In this document: positions 39,301 to 48,195 of the stretch, one piece after another
Position numbering within the stretch: the first letter of the stretch is position 1
Layout: every line of letters begins with the position of its first letter
Origin: Phycisphaerales bacterium Planc_01
GTDB taxonomy: Bacteria; Planctomycetota; Phycisphaerae; Sedimentisphaerales; Anaerobacaceae
DNA length: 64,000 nucleotides
Assembly (NCBI GenBank): GCA_001603075.1
Contig: LVBB01000148.1
Location: forward strand, 142,525 to 206,524
Direction: 5' to 3'
Position numbers and translations under genes: made by a program
The notes under the pieces: model-generated
What the model was told of the DNA's origin: nothing
The model's input: only the letters and a program-made list of their open reading frames with translations
Database searches by the model: none

Positions 39301-41736
39301 ATGGCAGACGAGATCGACAACAAGCCCGGTCAATCGGAGATCCTGCAATTCGCTTCGCTGATCGCGCACCAGCTCAAGAGCCCGATCAGCACGATCAGCA
39401 CCCTTCTGGACGTGCTGGCCACCGAGGTGGCGGGGCCGCTGACGCCCAAGCAGAAGGACCTGATCGCCCGGGCGAATCTGCGATGCGACGAGGGCGTGGC
39501 CACCGTGCGGCGGATGCTGGCCATCGTCTCGGCCCTGGGGCGTCAGGAGCATATCGACGGCGTCGTGGATGTGGCCGGCATCGTCCGCAACACCCGGACG
39601 CGCTATGAAGAGAAGGCCATCGAATACGGGCTGACCTTCGTGGTGCAGGCGGAGGACGAGCCGGCGTATGTCCGTGGCACGGAGCCGGCCCTAACCGAAG
39701 CGCTGGACGCCCTGATCGACAACGCGTTCAAGTACACCCCGTCGCATGGCCAGGTCCGGCTGACGCTGACCGTCGAACCGGCGAACCGCCTCATCCATCT
39801 GTGCGTGGCGGATTCGGGCGTCGGTATTCCAGAGGGCATGCGAGAGAAGGTCTTCGAGCCATTCCATCGGACCGCATCGGCGCGCAGCTCGACGCGCGGC
39901 GGGGTCGGACTGGGATTGTCGTTCGTCAAAGCGGTCGTCGAGGCGCTGGGGGGCACCGTCCAGGCCGGCAAGGCCGATCTCGGCGGCGCCCGACTCGACA
40001 TCCAGCTTCCGATGGCCGACCCGAGCGAGATTGACAGCCTCACAGACAGCGGCAGAGCGAGCGCCATGAAGGTGGTGATCGTCGGCGGTGTGGCCGCGGG
40101 GCCCAAGGTCGCCGCCAAGGTGATTCGGCTGATGCCCCACGCCAGTGTCACGGTGGTCGAGAAAGGCCAGTTTCTCTCGTACGCCGGCTGCGGGCTGCCC
40201 TATTACATCTCGGGCCAGGTCAAGAACCATGCGGAGCTGATGAGCACGCCGATGGGGGCGCTGCGCGACGCGGTGTTCTTCCAGAAGGTCAAGAACGTGC
40301 GTATCCTCAGCCGAACGGAGGCCATCAAGATCGACCGCGTCGCCAAGAGCGTCCGTGTCAAGGAGCTTGGCAGCCGGAGGGAATTCGACCTGGAGTATGA
40401 CAAACTGGTGCTCGCCACGGGCGCCTCGCCGATCCGGCCGTCGATTCCCGGCCACGACCTCGACAACATCTTCTGCCTGCACGGGGTCCAGGACGCCGAA
40501 GGGATCAAGGCCGGCCTTTCCGGCGACCGGGCGCGCGACGTGGTCATCGTCGGCGGCGGCCTGATCGGTATGGAGACGACCGAGGCCCTGGCCCGCAGCG
40601 GGTGCCGCGTGACCATCGTCGAGATGCAGCCGCAGACCCTGGGGATCCTCGATGCGGAAATGGCGCGACTGGTCGAACTGCATCTCGAATCCAACGGCGT
40701 CAAGGTCCTGACAAACACCAAGGTCTGTGCGTTCGAAGGCGATGGCAAGGTGCATCGCGTCGTGACGGATCGCGGGACGCTGGCGGCCGATCTGGTCATC
40801 ATGGGCATCGGGGTCCGCCCGAACACCGCCCTGGCCCGTGCGGCCGGTCTGCAGATCGGCGAGACCGGCGGGATCAAAGTCAGCGAGCAGATGCGCACGT
40901 CGGACCCTGACATCTATGCGGCCGGCGATTGCGTCGAATGCACCGACATCCTCACCGGCCGCCCCGCTTATGTTCCGCTGGGCTCGACCGCCAACAAGCA
41001 GGGTCGCGTCGCCGCGGTCAACCTCTGCGGGGGCGAGGACGCCTTTCCGGGCATCCTCGGCAGCACGATCTGCAAGGTCTTCGACTACTGCGTCGCCCGC
41101 ACCGGCCTGACGGAGCGCGCCGCGAAGGAACTGGGCTACGCGGTGACGGTCGCGCTGGCGCCCGCGCCGGATCGGGCCAACTACCTGTCCACCGCGCGCC
41201 TGCTGTTGCTCAAGCTCGTGGTCGATCGCGACACGCGACGGCTCCTCGGCGTCCAGGCCGTCGGGCCCGGCGCCGGAGACAAGCGAATCGACGTGGCCGC
41301 CACCGCCATTGCCGCCGGCATGACGGTCGATCAAGTGGCGGGCCTCGACCTCGGCTATGCCCCGCCCTATTCGCCGGCGATGGACAATCTGATTACCGCC
41401 GCCAACGTCGCCCGCAACAAGCTGGACGGCCACATGGTCGGCGTCTGTGCCGAAGAAGTGCACCGGATGCTCCAGGACAAGAAGGACTTTGTCTTTCTCG
41501 ACGTCCGCACACCTGGCGAGCACGACCAGGTCCGTCTGCCCGGCGCGACGTTGATCCCGCTGGCGACGCTGCGGGGACGGATCGAGGAGATCCCGAAGGA
41601 CAAACCGATCGTGACGTTCGGCCAGATCTCGCTGCGCGGGTACGAAGCGGCGCTGATCCTCCGCGCCTCGGGCTTCGAGGACGTCCGTGTCCTGGACGGT
41701 GGCATTGCGATGTGGCCCTACGAAAAATTGCAGTGA
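39301..41736 (+). CDS. Histidine kinase fused to CoA-disulfide-reductase-like flavoprotein and rhodanese
   Basis: 811 residues in one open frame. Residues 1-250: a histidine kinase core with no N-terminal sensor, H box ASLIAHQLKSPIS (His23), N box ALIDNAFKYTP, G1 VADSGVGIP, F box VFEPFH and G2 GGVGLGLSFVKAVVEALGG. Residues 256-700: pyridine nucleotide-disulfide oxidoreductase of CoA-disulfide-reductase type, FAD motif VVIVGGVAAG, active-site Cys297 in SYAGCGLPYY, NAD motif VVIVGGGLIGMETTEAL, and IYAAGDC. Residues 710-811: rhodanese-like, FLDVRTPGEHDQVRLPGA, but the active loop reads TFGQISLRGYEA, with Gly774 where Cys is expected. The kinase-flavoprotein junction is continuous, and no strong ribosome site precedes the internal ATG at 40066. 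I infer a redox-sensing kinase; no response regulator is in the window. Confidence 0.85.
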   Translation: MADEIDNKPGQSEILQFASLIAHQLKSPISTISTLLDVLATEVAGPLTPKQKDLIARANLRCDEGVATVRRMLAIVSALGRQEHIDGVVDVAGIVRNTRTRYEEKAIEYGLTFVVQAEDEPAYVRGTEPALTEALDALIDNAFKYTPSHGQVRLTLTVEPANRLIHLCVADSGVGIPEGMREKVFEPFHRTASARSSTRGGVGLGLSFVKAVVEALGGTVQAGKADLGGARLDIQLPMADPSEIDSLTDSGRASAMKVVIVGGVAAGPKVAAKVIRLMPHASVTVVEKGQFLSYAGCGLPYYISGQVKNHAELMSTPMGALRDAVFFQKVKNVRILSRTEAIKIDRVAKSVRVKELGSRREFDLEYDKLVLATGASPIRPSIPGHDLDNIFCLHGVQDAEGIKAGLSGDRARDVVIVGGGLIGMETTEALARSGCRVTIVEMQPQTLGILDAEMARLVELHLESNGVKVLTNTKVCAFEGDGKVHRVVTDRGTLAADLVIMGIGVRPNTALARAAGLQIGETGGIKVSEQMRTSDPDIYAAGDCVECTDILTGRPAYVPLGSTANKQGRVAAVNLCGGEDAFPGILGSTICKVFDYCVARTGLTERAAKELGYAVTVALAPAPDRANYLSTARLLLLKLVVDRDTRRLLGVQAVGPGAGDKRIDVAATAIAAGMTVDQVAGLDLGYAPPYSPAMDNLITAANVARNKLDGHMVGVCAEEVHRMLQDKKDFVFLDVRTPGEHDQVRLPGATLIPLATLRGRIEEIPKDKPIVTFGQISLRGYEAALILRASGFEDVRVLDGGIAMWPYEKLQ

Positions 41737-41762
41737 GCAACACACAAGCGAGAGGCGATTCG

Positions 41763-42977
41763 ATGCTCCGACAATGCACGATGCTCCTGTTGGCCCTCGT
41801 CGCCGTTCCCCAGGCGACGGCCGATCCACCCGAGGCGGTCACTACGCTGTCCAAGGCCGTGACGTGGCTCGAAGCCGAGGCGCATCGCATCATCCGGGGC
41901 TCGGCGCGGACGATGGCCGACGGCACGACCGCGTTTCCACCCCAAGTGGGGATCGGCTACGAGGCGTTCTGGCTGCGCGACTTCGAGTATACGCTCGAAG
42001 GGTCCATCGATTCCTATTCCGACAAGGAACTGACCGATGCATGCCGGCTCTTCGTGCGCTGCCTCGATGCCGACGGCGCGGGCGTCGACTGCATCAAGTT
42101 CGACGGCACGCCGATCTACAAGCCCGGTTTCGGCTCGATGGGCGTCCATCCGGTCGCCGACGGCTCGCCGTTCACCGTGGCGGTCGCCTGGCACACATAC
42201 CGCAAGACCCGCGAAGTGCAACTCGTTCGCGAGATCGTCGAACCGCTCGTCAGAACGATGAACGCGGTCCCGCGCAATCCCGGCACCGGCCTGGTCCACA
42301 TCGTGCCGGGCGAGCCGCAGGAGCGATGTCCCTATGGCTTCACCGACACGATTCGCAAACAGGGGGACGTGCTGTTCTGCTCGCTGCTGTATGTTCAGGC
42401 GTGCCGCCAGCTCGCCGACCTGCTGGAGACGGCCGGGCGCGACGGTGACGCCCGGCAGTGGACGGCCGAGAGCGAGCGAGTGACACGGAGCATTCGCAAG
42501 GTCTTCTGGGATGGGCAGGTCGGCCTGTTCCGCGCGGCGACGGTGTGCTGCCGCGAGCACGACATCTGGGGCTCGGCGTTCGCCGTCTATCTTGGCGTCG
42601 CCGACGCCGAGCAGTCGCAGGCCGTCGCGACCTATTTCCGCGATCGCTACGCCGAGATCGTCCAGGCGGGCCAGGTTCGCCACCTGCCCGGCGGCGTTTA
42701 TTGGGAGAAGGCGGTCAGCCAGCGGGACACGTATCAGAACGGCGCCTATTGGGCGACACCGACCGGATGGTTCGTCTGCGCGCTCGATCGAGTCGATCCG
42801 GACTTAGCCGACCGGACCGTGATCGAGATGGTCAATGACTTCAAGGCCGGCGGCGCCTGCGAATGGGTCTTCGGCTCCACACGTCAGCTTCCGAACTATC
42901 TGGCCAGCGCGGCCCTGCCCCTGGCCGGCATTCGCGCGATGATCGAGCACAGGACCAATGAGAACCGCAATGATTGA
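41763..42977 (+). CDS. Exported (alpha/alpha)6-barrel glycosidase-like protein
   Basis: 404 residues from ATG 41763 (AGAGG upstream), 26 nt after the kinase fusion. Signal peptide [16 protein letters not shown]. The body alternates helices and glycine loops as in six-hairpin glycosidases: [69 protein letters not shown]. The WLRDFEY and YQNG-YW-TPTGW blocks suggest a glycan-binding cleft. Exact family not recognised. Its end overlaps the beginning of the next frame but the DUF1080 ATG (42991) lies 13 nt downstream. Confidence 0.72.
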   Translation: MLRQCTMLLLALVAVPQATADPPEAVTTLSKAVTWLEAEAHRIIRGSARTMADGTTAFPPQVGIGYEAFWLRDFEYTLEGSIDSYSDKELTDACRLFVRCLDADGAGVDCIKFDGTPIYKPGFGSMGVHPVADGSPFTVAVAWHTYRKTREVQLVREIVEPLVRTMNAVPRNPGTGLVHIVPGEPQERCPYGFTDTIRKQGDVLFCSLLYVQACRQLADLLETAGRDGDARQWTAESERVTRSIRKVFWDGQVGLFRAATVCCREHDIWGSAFAVYLGVADAEQSQAVATYFRDRYAEIVQAGQVRHLPGGVYWEKAVSQRDTYQNGAYWATPTGWFVCALDRVDPDLADRTVIEMVNDFKAGGACEWVFGSTRQLPNYLASAALPLAGIRAMIEHRTNENRND

Positions 42978-42990
42978 TGGAGATCAAACC

Positions 42991-43716
42991 ATGAAGAAGC
43001 AAGCGATGGTTTTGCTGTGCGCCGCGACGCTGATGCCATCCACGACCTGGGCGGATGACCTCGTGTTGCCGCAGTTTCGTTCGCTGTTCAACGGCAAGGA
43101 CCTGACCGGCTGGGTCAACGTCAACACCGCCGAGGACACCTGGAGCGTGCGGGACGGCCTGCTCGTCTGCAGCGGGCACCCCATCGGCGTGATGCGCAGC
43201 GACCGGCAGTACGAAAACTTCATCCTGCACATCGAGTGGCGGCACATGGAGGCGGGCGGCAATTCGGGCGTCTTCGTCTGGAGCGAGGGCACCGTCCCCG
43301 AAGGCAAGCAGCTTCCCAAGGGCATGGAAGTGCAGATGCTCGAACTGGACTGGGTCAACCAGAACAAGCGGCCGGACGGCACGCTGCCGCCGATCGCCTA
43401 CGTACACGGCGAACTGTTCGGTGCCGGCGGACTGGAAGCCACGCCCGACAACCCGCGCGGCACCCGCAGCAAGTCGCTGGAGAACCGCTGCAAGGGCAAG
43501 GGCCAGTGGAACGTCTACGACGTCGTCTGCGTCGACGGCACGGTCAAGCTGGCGGTCAACGGCAAGTTCGTCAACAGCATCCGCAATTCCTCCGTCAAGA
43601 AGGGCTATCTCTGTCTGGAGTCCGAGGGCGCCGAGATCCACTTCCGCAACATCTACATCCTCGAACTGCCGCCGGGCATCACCGGCCCGGAGAACACGGC
43701 CCCGGTCGTGCCATAG
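42991..43716 (+). CDS. DUF1080 / 3-keto-disaccharide hydrolase domain protein
   Basis: 241 residues from ATG 42991; GGAGA precedes it. Signal peptide [16 protein letters not shown]. The domain starts [17 protein letters not shown] and ends [14 protein letters not shown], the classic boundaries of DUF1080 (PF06439), a concanavalin-like fold now also called 3-keto-disaccharide hydrolase, with GGNSGVFVW in the core. Expanded in planctomycetes, often next to Gfo/Idh/MocA genes, as here. It probably acts on oxidised sugars outside the cytoplasm. Confidence 0.9.
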   Translation: MKKQAMVLLCAATLMPSTTWADDLVLPQFRSLFNGKDLTGWVNVNTAEDTWSVRDGLLVCSGHPIGVMRSDRQYENFILHIEWRHMEAGGNSGVFVWSEGTVPEGKQLPKGMEVQMLELDWVNQNKRPDGTLPPIAYVHGELFGAGGLEATPDNPRGTRSKSLENRCKGKGQWNVYDVVCVDGTVKLAVNGKFVNSIRNSSVKKGYLCLESEGAEIHFRNIYILELPPGITGPENTAPVVP

Positions 43717-43728
43717 GTGCTGTGGACA

Positions 43729-44961
43729 TCACGGAAGCGCCCACATCGTCACGGCATCCTGGTCCTTCACAACGATGCGATTGCCCGCCACCACCGGATG
43801 GGCATAACTCGGCGTCTGGGCGACCTTGATCTGGACGATCTGCTCGAATCTCTCGGCTGTGGGCTTGAAGACGATCAATTCGGAACTGCTGGGCAGCGCC
43901 ATCAGACAGGACCCCGCATCCACGATCGCCCCAAATCCGCTGCGGTCGCGGGAGGTCGCGTCAGTCCAGGCGGTCCGTCCCGTCCGGGCATCGATGCAGA
44001 ACAGATTGCCGCTGTTCGACAGGCCAAACAGAAGCCCGTTCCTGAGCACCGGCGTGTTGAACTGCGGCGCCAGGTCGGGATTGCTCCAAAGCTCCTCGGC
44101 GACAAAGGCGTCGCCTTGCCTGGCGATCTTCACCGCCTTGGTGCCGCGCCCGGCGCCCGTGTAGATCACCGTCTGGCCATCGACGATGGGCGTCGCGGCA
44201 TTGTAGGCGCGACCCGCCGGTGCGAACGGCAACTGCCACAAGAGCTTGCCGTCGGCGGCCCCGACCCCGACAATGCTCCTCTCCGCCAACGTGACGATCT
44301 GCTTCGTGCCCGCCACTGTCAGCGGCACGGGGGAGGCGTACTCCGGCCCTTCGCCACCCCAGCGCCATTGCTCTTCGCCGCTCGCCAGGTCGAACGCGAT
44401 CAGCGCGCCGTTGCCCTGCCCGCCGAGATGCGCGATGGCCATTCCATCGACGACGATCGGCGACATGCTCGTAAAGAACCGCGGCACGACTCGGGGGAAC
44501 GGGTCCTTGCGCCACAGCACCTTGCCGGTCGCGGCGTCCAGGCAGGAGAGGACTCCGCCGACGCCCAGTGTGACGACCTTGCCATCAGCGACTGTAGGCG
44601 AGCTTCGGGGACCCGGATGCCGCGCGGGCGCGCCGGTCACCTCCTGGGCCGCGTAGGCGTCCCGCCAAACCTGCTTGCCGTCGGCGGCGTTCAGGCACAG
44701 CGTGACCTCGTCACCGCCCTGTCGAGCGAAGACGTAGAGCTTTCCGCCCACGAGAGCGGGCGTCGCGTCGCCCTGCCCGACCGTCGTCGTCCATTGCGAC
44801 GTCAATTCTGTCGGCCATTGTGACGGCGCAGCGAACCCGCTGACTTTGCCGTCGCGAGCGAGCCCCCGCCATTGCGGCCAGTCCTGAGCCGGAGCACCAC
44901 AGGTGAGAATGAGAACCGCACAGCCGACCATGACAACCCTCGATCGATTCGTCCATTCCAT
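43729..44961 (-). CDS. Exported PQQ-like beta-propeller protein
   Basis: 410 residues from ATG 44961 (GGGAGG five nt upstream). Signal peptide VVMVGCAVLILTCGAPA, then DWPQWRG, the usual opening of planctomycete PQQ-like/BamB-like propellers. Repeats with the AxDGKxLW theme: LNAADGKQVW, LDAATGKVLW, FDLASGEEQW, VGAADGKLLW, IDARTGRTAW. No dehydrogenase catalytic residues are evident, so a binding or scaffold role is likelier than quinoprotein catalysis. Convergent with the DUF1080 gene, 12 nt apart. Confidence 0.87.
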   Translation of the reverse strand: MEWTNRSRVVMVGCAVLILTCGAPAQDWPQWRGLARDGKVSGFAAPSQWPTELTSQWTTTVGQGDATPALVGGKLYVFARQGGDEVTLCLNAADGKQVWRDAYAAQEVTGAPARHPGPRSSPTVADGKVVTLGVGGVLSCLDAATGKVLWRKDPFPRVVPRFFTSMSPIVVDGMAIAHLGGQGNGALIAFDLASGEEQWRWGGEGPEYASPVPLTVAGTKQIVTLAERSIVGVGAADGKLLWQLPFAPAGRAYNAATPIVDGQTVIYTGAGRGTKAVKIARQGDAFVAEELWSNPDLAPQFNTPVLRNGLLFGLSNSGNLFCIDARTGRTAWTDATSRDRSGFGAIVDAGSCLMALPSSSELIVFKPTAERFEQIVQIKVAQTPSYAHPVVAGNRIVVKDQDAVTMWALP

Positions 44962-45034
44962 GGCAACCTCCCATACAAATCCTGGTTGTGCTTTTCGAGC
45001 ACGCGGCAATCGATTCCGAGTGTTCTGGTATGCA

Positions 45035-45064
45035 ATCATACGAGCGCCCCTGCCCCGCAAGCAA
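45035..45064 (-). promoter_or_regulatory. Promoter for the PQQ-like propeller gene
   Basis: Minus strand TTGCTT (45064-45059), 18-nt spacer, TATGAT (45040-45035). The -10 lies inside a small palindrome, GTATG-CAAT-CATAC (45028-45041), which could be an operator. About 75 nt before the ATG. Confidence 0.45.
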
Positions 45065-45131
45065 GACCCAATCGCCGACCTTCTCAACAATCTCACAAAC
45101 CCTTGCCAAGCCTGCAGATGAGGAGTGTGCG

Positions 45132-45344
45132 ATGTCTTCCTCGACAGACGTCGTTCGCTATATCCCGTCGGTCGCCGAAGGCGAGCCGGAATTGACGCAG
45201 AGAGCGGATTCCGGTAGAGTGGCGACTGATGACGAAACACAAACAGGACAACAGACCGCGATTGATGGCGCTGGAGGTGACGCGGCGGTGCCGGTTCAAT
45301 TGTCGGCACTGTCGGGCCGATGCCGACGGCGCCGTCGTCGATGA
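45132..45344 (+). CDS. Possible small upstream ORF overlapping the radical SAM gene
   Basis: ATG 45132 has the best ribosome site in this gap (GAGGAG five nt upstream) and opens 70 codons starting MSSSTDVVRYIPSVAEGEPE. It reads out of frame through the radical SAM start at 45229 and ends in an Arg-rich tail, so the 3' half is probably not functional protein. It may be a translation-coupling leader, or it may signal a sequence error that hides the true radical SAM N-terminus. Confidence 0.3.
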   Translation: MSSSTDVVRYIPSVAEGEPELTQRADSGRVATDDETQTGQQTAIDGAGGDAAVPVQLSALSGRCRRRRRR

Positions 45345-46266
45345 ACTGAGCACCGAGCAGTGGAAGAAGATCCTCGACGCGGTGGCCGCCTGTGGCAAGT
45401 GCGTCGTCATCATGACCGGAGGCGAGCCCACCGAACGCGCCGATCTCGTCGAACTCGTGCGGCATGGACAGGACCTTGGGCTTTATGTGGTGATGGCCAC
45501 GTGCGGCTATGCGATCGACGATGCATCGCTGGCGACGCTGAAGGAGGCCGGCCTGATGGCGCTGTCGTTCTCGCTCGACGGCGCGACTGCCGAAACGCAC
45601 GACGCCTTCCGGCGGACCGAAGGCGCGTTCGAGACGGTCCAGCGGGTCGCCGAGACCGCCAAGCGAGCCGGCGTCCGATTCCAGATCAATACGACGATCA
45701 CGCGCAGCAACCTGCACGAGGTGCCGGCCATCGCCGATCTGGCGCGGAAGCTCGGGGCCTATTGCTACAATCCGTTCATTCTCGTTCCCATCGGGCGGGG
45801 CGAGCAGATCAGCGAAGAGATTCTCGAACCGAGCCAATACGCTGAACTGCTGGCCGAACTGCTGCAACTGCGGAGCGAGCTTGGCATCGAGCTTCGCGTG
45901 ACCTGCGGGCCGCAATATGCCCGGCCCTTTCGCGAGATGAACGCCGAAGTGCCCAAGGTGCACGTCAGCGGGTGCATGGGCGGGCGCGGCTTCGGCTTCA
46001 TCAGCCATCGGGGCGACGTCCAGACGTGCGGCTTCCTCGATGTCTCGGCGGGCAATCTCGTCGAAAACGGCTACGACTTCGCCGCGATCTGGGACCGTTC
46101 GCCATTCCTCAATGAGATTCGCGACCTGCCGGCGTACAAGGGCAAGTGCGGCCGATGCGCCTACGTCACGGTCTGCGGCGGCTGCCGCGCCCGCGCTTAC
46201 ACCATGACGGGCGACTACCTCGCCGCAGACCCCGTCTGCGGGTACGAGCCGAAGGGCAAACCATGA
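45229..46266 (+). CDS. Radical SAM/SPASM protein of the AhbC/AhbD/NirJ group (haem branch)
   Basis: 345 residues. The radical SAM cluster motif is CRFNCRHC (Cys21, Cys25, Cys28), followed by MTGGEP and LSFSLDGATAETHD. The C-terminal SPASM-like region binds a second cluster: CMGGRGFGFISHRGDVQTCGFL and CGRCAYVTVCGGCRARAY with a final DPVC. This ending is typical of NirJ, AhbC and AhbD, which modify sirohaem-derived tetrapyrroles. The next gene, overlapping by 4 nt, is a sirohaem decarboxylase, so a haem or d1-haem role is well supported; which of the three reactions is not decidable. The start has a poor ribosome site (see 45132). Confidence 0.85.
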   Translation: MTKHKQDNRPRLMALEVTRRCRFNCRHCRADADGAVVDELSTEQWKKILDAVAACGKCVVIMTGGEPTERADLVELVRHGQDLGLYVVMATCGYAIDDASLATLKEAGLMALSFSLDGATAETHDAFRRTEGAFETVQRVAETAKRAGVRFQINTTITRSNLHEVPAIADLARKLGAYCYNPFILVPIGRGEQISEEILEPSQYAELLAELLQLRSELGIELRVTCGPQYARPFREMNAEVPKVHVSGCMGGRGFGFISHRGDVQTCGFLDVSAGNLVENGYDFAAIWDRSPFLNEIRDLPAYKGKCGRCAYVTVCGGCRARAYTMTGDYLAADPVCGYEPKGKP

Positions 46267-47243
46267 CGGTCTCGCTAACCGATTTCGAGAAACATCTGTG
46301 CAATCGCCTTCAGAGAGGCCTGCCGCTCGTTTCGCAGCCGTTTGCCGAGATCGCAGCGGACCTGGGCTGCACTGAGGCGGAGGTCCTGGAACAGGCGCAG
46401 CAATTGAAGGCATCGGGTGTGCTGCGGCGTATCTGCGCCGTGCTCAATCAGCGGACGCTGGGCATGGCCAGCACGCTCGTGACCGCCCACGTGTCGGATG
46501 AACAGATTCGGCCGGTGACAGCGGCGGTCAACGCCCTTCCCGGCGTCTCGCACAACTACCTGCGCAACCACGAGTTCAACCTCTGGTTCACTCTCCAGGC
46601 CCAATCGCCCGAGCAGCTCCAGCTCAGTCTAATCGATCTTCAGGCGCGGTTCGACATCGCGTTTCACAGCCTTCCGGTGACGCGCGTTTTCAAGCTTGAC
46701 GTGCGTTTCGACGCCGAGAGCGACGACGACGTGCTGCTGCGGGACGTCGAGCGCGTGCCGGAGACGGAACCCGTTGCGTTGCGCGACGAGCAGAAGCAGT
46801 TGCTCACCGGCCTGCGCGATGGTCTCGCCATCCTCCCTCGGCCGTTCGATGCGGTGCGGCCGGCGGGTATGGCCGAGCCGGAGATGTTCGCGCTGCTGGC
46901 CGAGCTGATCGAGGCCGGCGTGATCCGCCGCATTGCCGGCGTGCTCAACCACCACAAGCTCGGCTTCACCGCCAACGTCATGTTCGCGGCGCACGTCGAT
47001 CCCGAGCACGTCGTCGAGGCTGGCCGCCGGCTCGCCCACTCCGGCGCTGTCAGTCACTGCTACGAGCGACAGGTATTCGAAGGATGGCCTTACAGTCTCT
47101 TCGCCATGATGCACGGCCGAACGATGGCCCAGATTCAGCACACCATCGACCGGTTCACCGAGGCCCACCTCGTCCGCTCCTTCGAATTGCTGCCCACTTT
47201 GGCGGAACTGAAGAAACAGCCCGTCCGCCACAGCTTCGCATAG
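46263..47243 (+). CDS. ahbAB: Fused sirohaem decarboxylase AhbA-AhbB (NirDL-like)
   Basis: 326 residues; ATG overlaps the radical SAM stop (ATGA). Two Lrp/AsnC-like halves: residues 1-165 with GVLRRICAVLNQRTLGMASTLVTAHV and 175-326 with GVIRRIAGVLNHHKLGFTANVMFAAHV, clearly internal repeats. Each half has a winged-helix plus ferredoxin-like fold. The enzymes decarboxylate sirohaem to 12,18-didecarboxysirohaem on the way to haem or haem d1. AhbA and AhbB are usually separate chains; a fused form is known as NirDL in denitrifiers. Cytoplasmic. Confidence 0.9.
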   Translation: MTVSLTDFEKHLCNRLQRGLPLVSQPFAEIAADLGCTEAEVLEQAQQLKASGVLRRICAVLNQRTLGMASTLVTAHVSDEQIRPVTAAVNALPGVSHNYLRNHEFNLWFTLQAQSPEQLQLSLIDLQARFDIAFHSLPVTRVFKLDVRFDAESDDDVLLRDVERVPETEPVALRDEQKQLLTGLRDGLAILPRPFDAVRPAGMAEPEMFALLAELIEAGVIRRIAGVLNHHKLGFTANVMFAAHVDPEHVVEAGRRLAHSGAVSHCYERQVFEGWPYSLFAMMHGRTMAQIQHTIDRFTEAHLVRSFELLPTLAELKKQPVRHSFA

Positions 47244-47306
47244 GAACGCACACCAGCAACGATGCCCTGCGCCGTCGTGCGAGCGCTTGCCGAAGCGACG
47301 CATGAC

Positions 47307-48179
47307 CTACTGGGCCTTCGGGCGTTTCCAGGACCGGACGTATTCGATGCTGTAGGTTGACGGCAGATCGTCGTCCTCGGGCAGACCGAACCATTCGGGC
47401 ATCGTCTCGCTGTCGAAGTTCAGCGTCAGCGCCTGGTGCCAATGGGTGTTCTCCACCCAACGGACCAGCACGCCGTCGAAATACCACTTGATCTTGTCGG
47501 GCCCCCATTCCAGGCCGTAGACATGATAGTCGTCGGCCAGGTCCCTCGGCGCGGTCCATACGCCGTGACTCGACCAGTGCTCGTTTTCGGTAGGCGTTCG
47601 GAAGACGTGGACGTTCATGTTGTACTTGCGCTCGAAGCCGGACGCCCCGCCGCCGATCTCGAATACGTCGATCTCAGTCCACTCCTCAGGCGTGCTGTGA
47701 TAGAACCAGAGGGAGCTGGACCCGTGCGACCGCATCGGCCTGGCCTTGACCTCGAAGTAGCCGTATCTGACCAGGCCTTTGCTCTGCACGGCGGCTGAGG
47801 TATAGGTGTGGTAGCCTTTGTCCTTGGGCATCTCGGGCACTTCTTCGCGGCGCATCGTCAGGTGGAGCTTGCCGTCCGAGACGGTGACGTTGCCGGGCCA
47901 GAAATAGGCCGGCTGGCGGCCCAACCAGCCTGGGTTTCGCGGCCACCACTTGTTCGGATCGAGCGCCGGTCCGTCGAATTCGTCCGTCATCGGCTCGTAC
48001 GGGACCCAATCGCCCTCGCTGCCCTGATCGGACAGCGGCAGACGGTCCGAGACCCTCGCGGGCACAGGTCCCAGCGGTCCCGTCCGCACCCAACTTTCCG
48101 GGCGCTTCGCTTCGGCGTTACACGCGGCGAGCGTTCCCAGGACCAGGAACGAAGCCGTTCTCCACATCCGTTGCAGCAT
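47307..48179 (-). CDS. GH16 family glycoside hydrolase lipoprotein
   Basis: 290 residues, GGAGG upstream of the ATG. Lipobox LGTLAAC with Cys20. A GH16 jelly roll with the catalytic ExDxxE in WTEIDVFEIGGG: Glu169 nucleophile, Asp171, Glu174 acid/base. The LDPNKWWPRNPGWLGRQPAYFWPGNV opening is like beta-agarase/porphyranase-type members. Probable anchored endo-enzyme on galactan-type marine or algal polysaccharide; exact substrate uncertain. It lies 16 nt downstream of a sulfatase on the same strand, which fits a sulfated substrate. Confidence 0.9.
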   Translation of the reverse strand: MLQRMWRTASFLVLGTLAACNAEAKRPESWVRTGPLGPVPARVSDRLPLSDQGSEGDWVPYEPMTDEFDGPALDPNKWWPRNPGWLGRQPAYFWPGNVTVSDGKLHLTMRREEVPEMPKDKGYHTYTSAAVQSKGLVRYGYFEVKARPMRSHGSSSLWFYHSTPEEWTEIDVFEIGGGASGFERKYNMNVHVFRTPTENEHWSSHGVWTAPRDLADDYHVYGLEWGPDKIKWYFDGVLVRWVENTHWHQALTLNFDSETMPEWFGLPEDDDLPSTYSIEYVRSWKRPKAQ

Positions 48180-48195
48180 GATTCCACCTCCGGAT

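Noticed and set aside
40066..41736. Separate start of the CoA-disulfide reductase at the internal ATG 40066
   Set aside because: No good ribosome site precedes it and the upstream frame is open without a stop; kept as fusion, with the junction flagged for checking.
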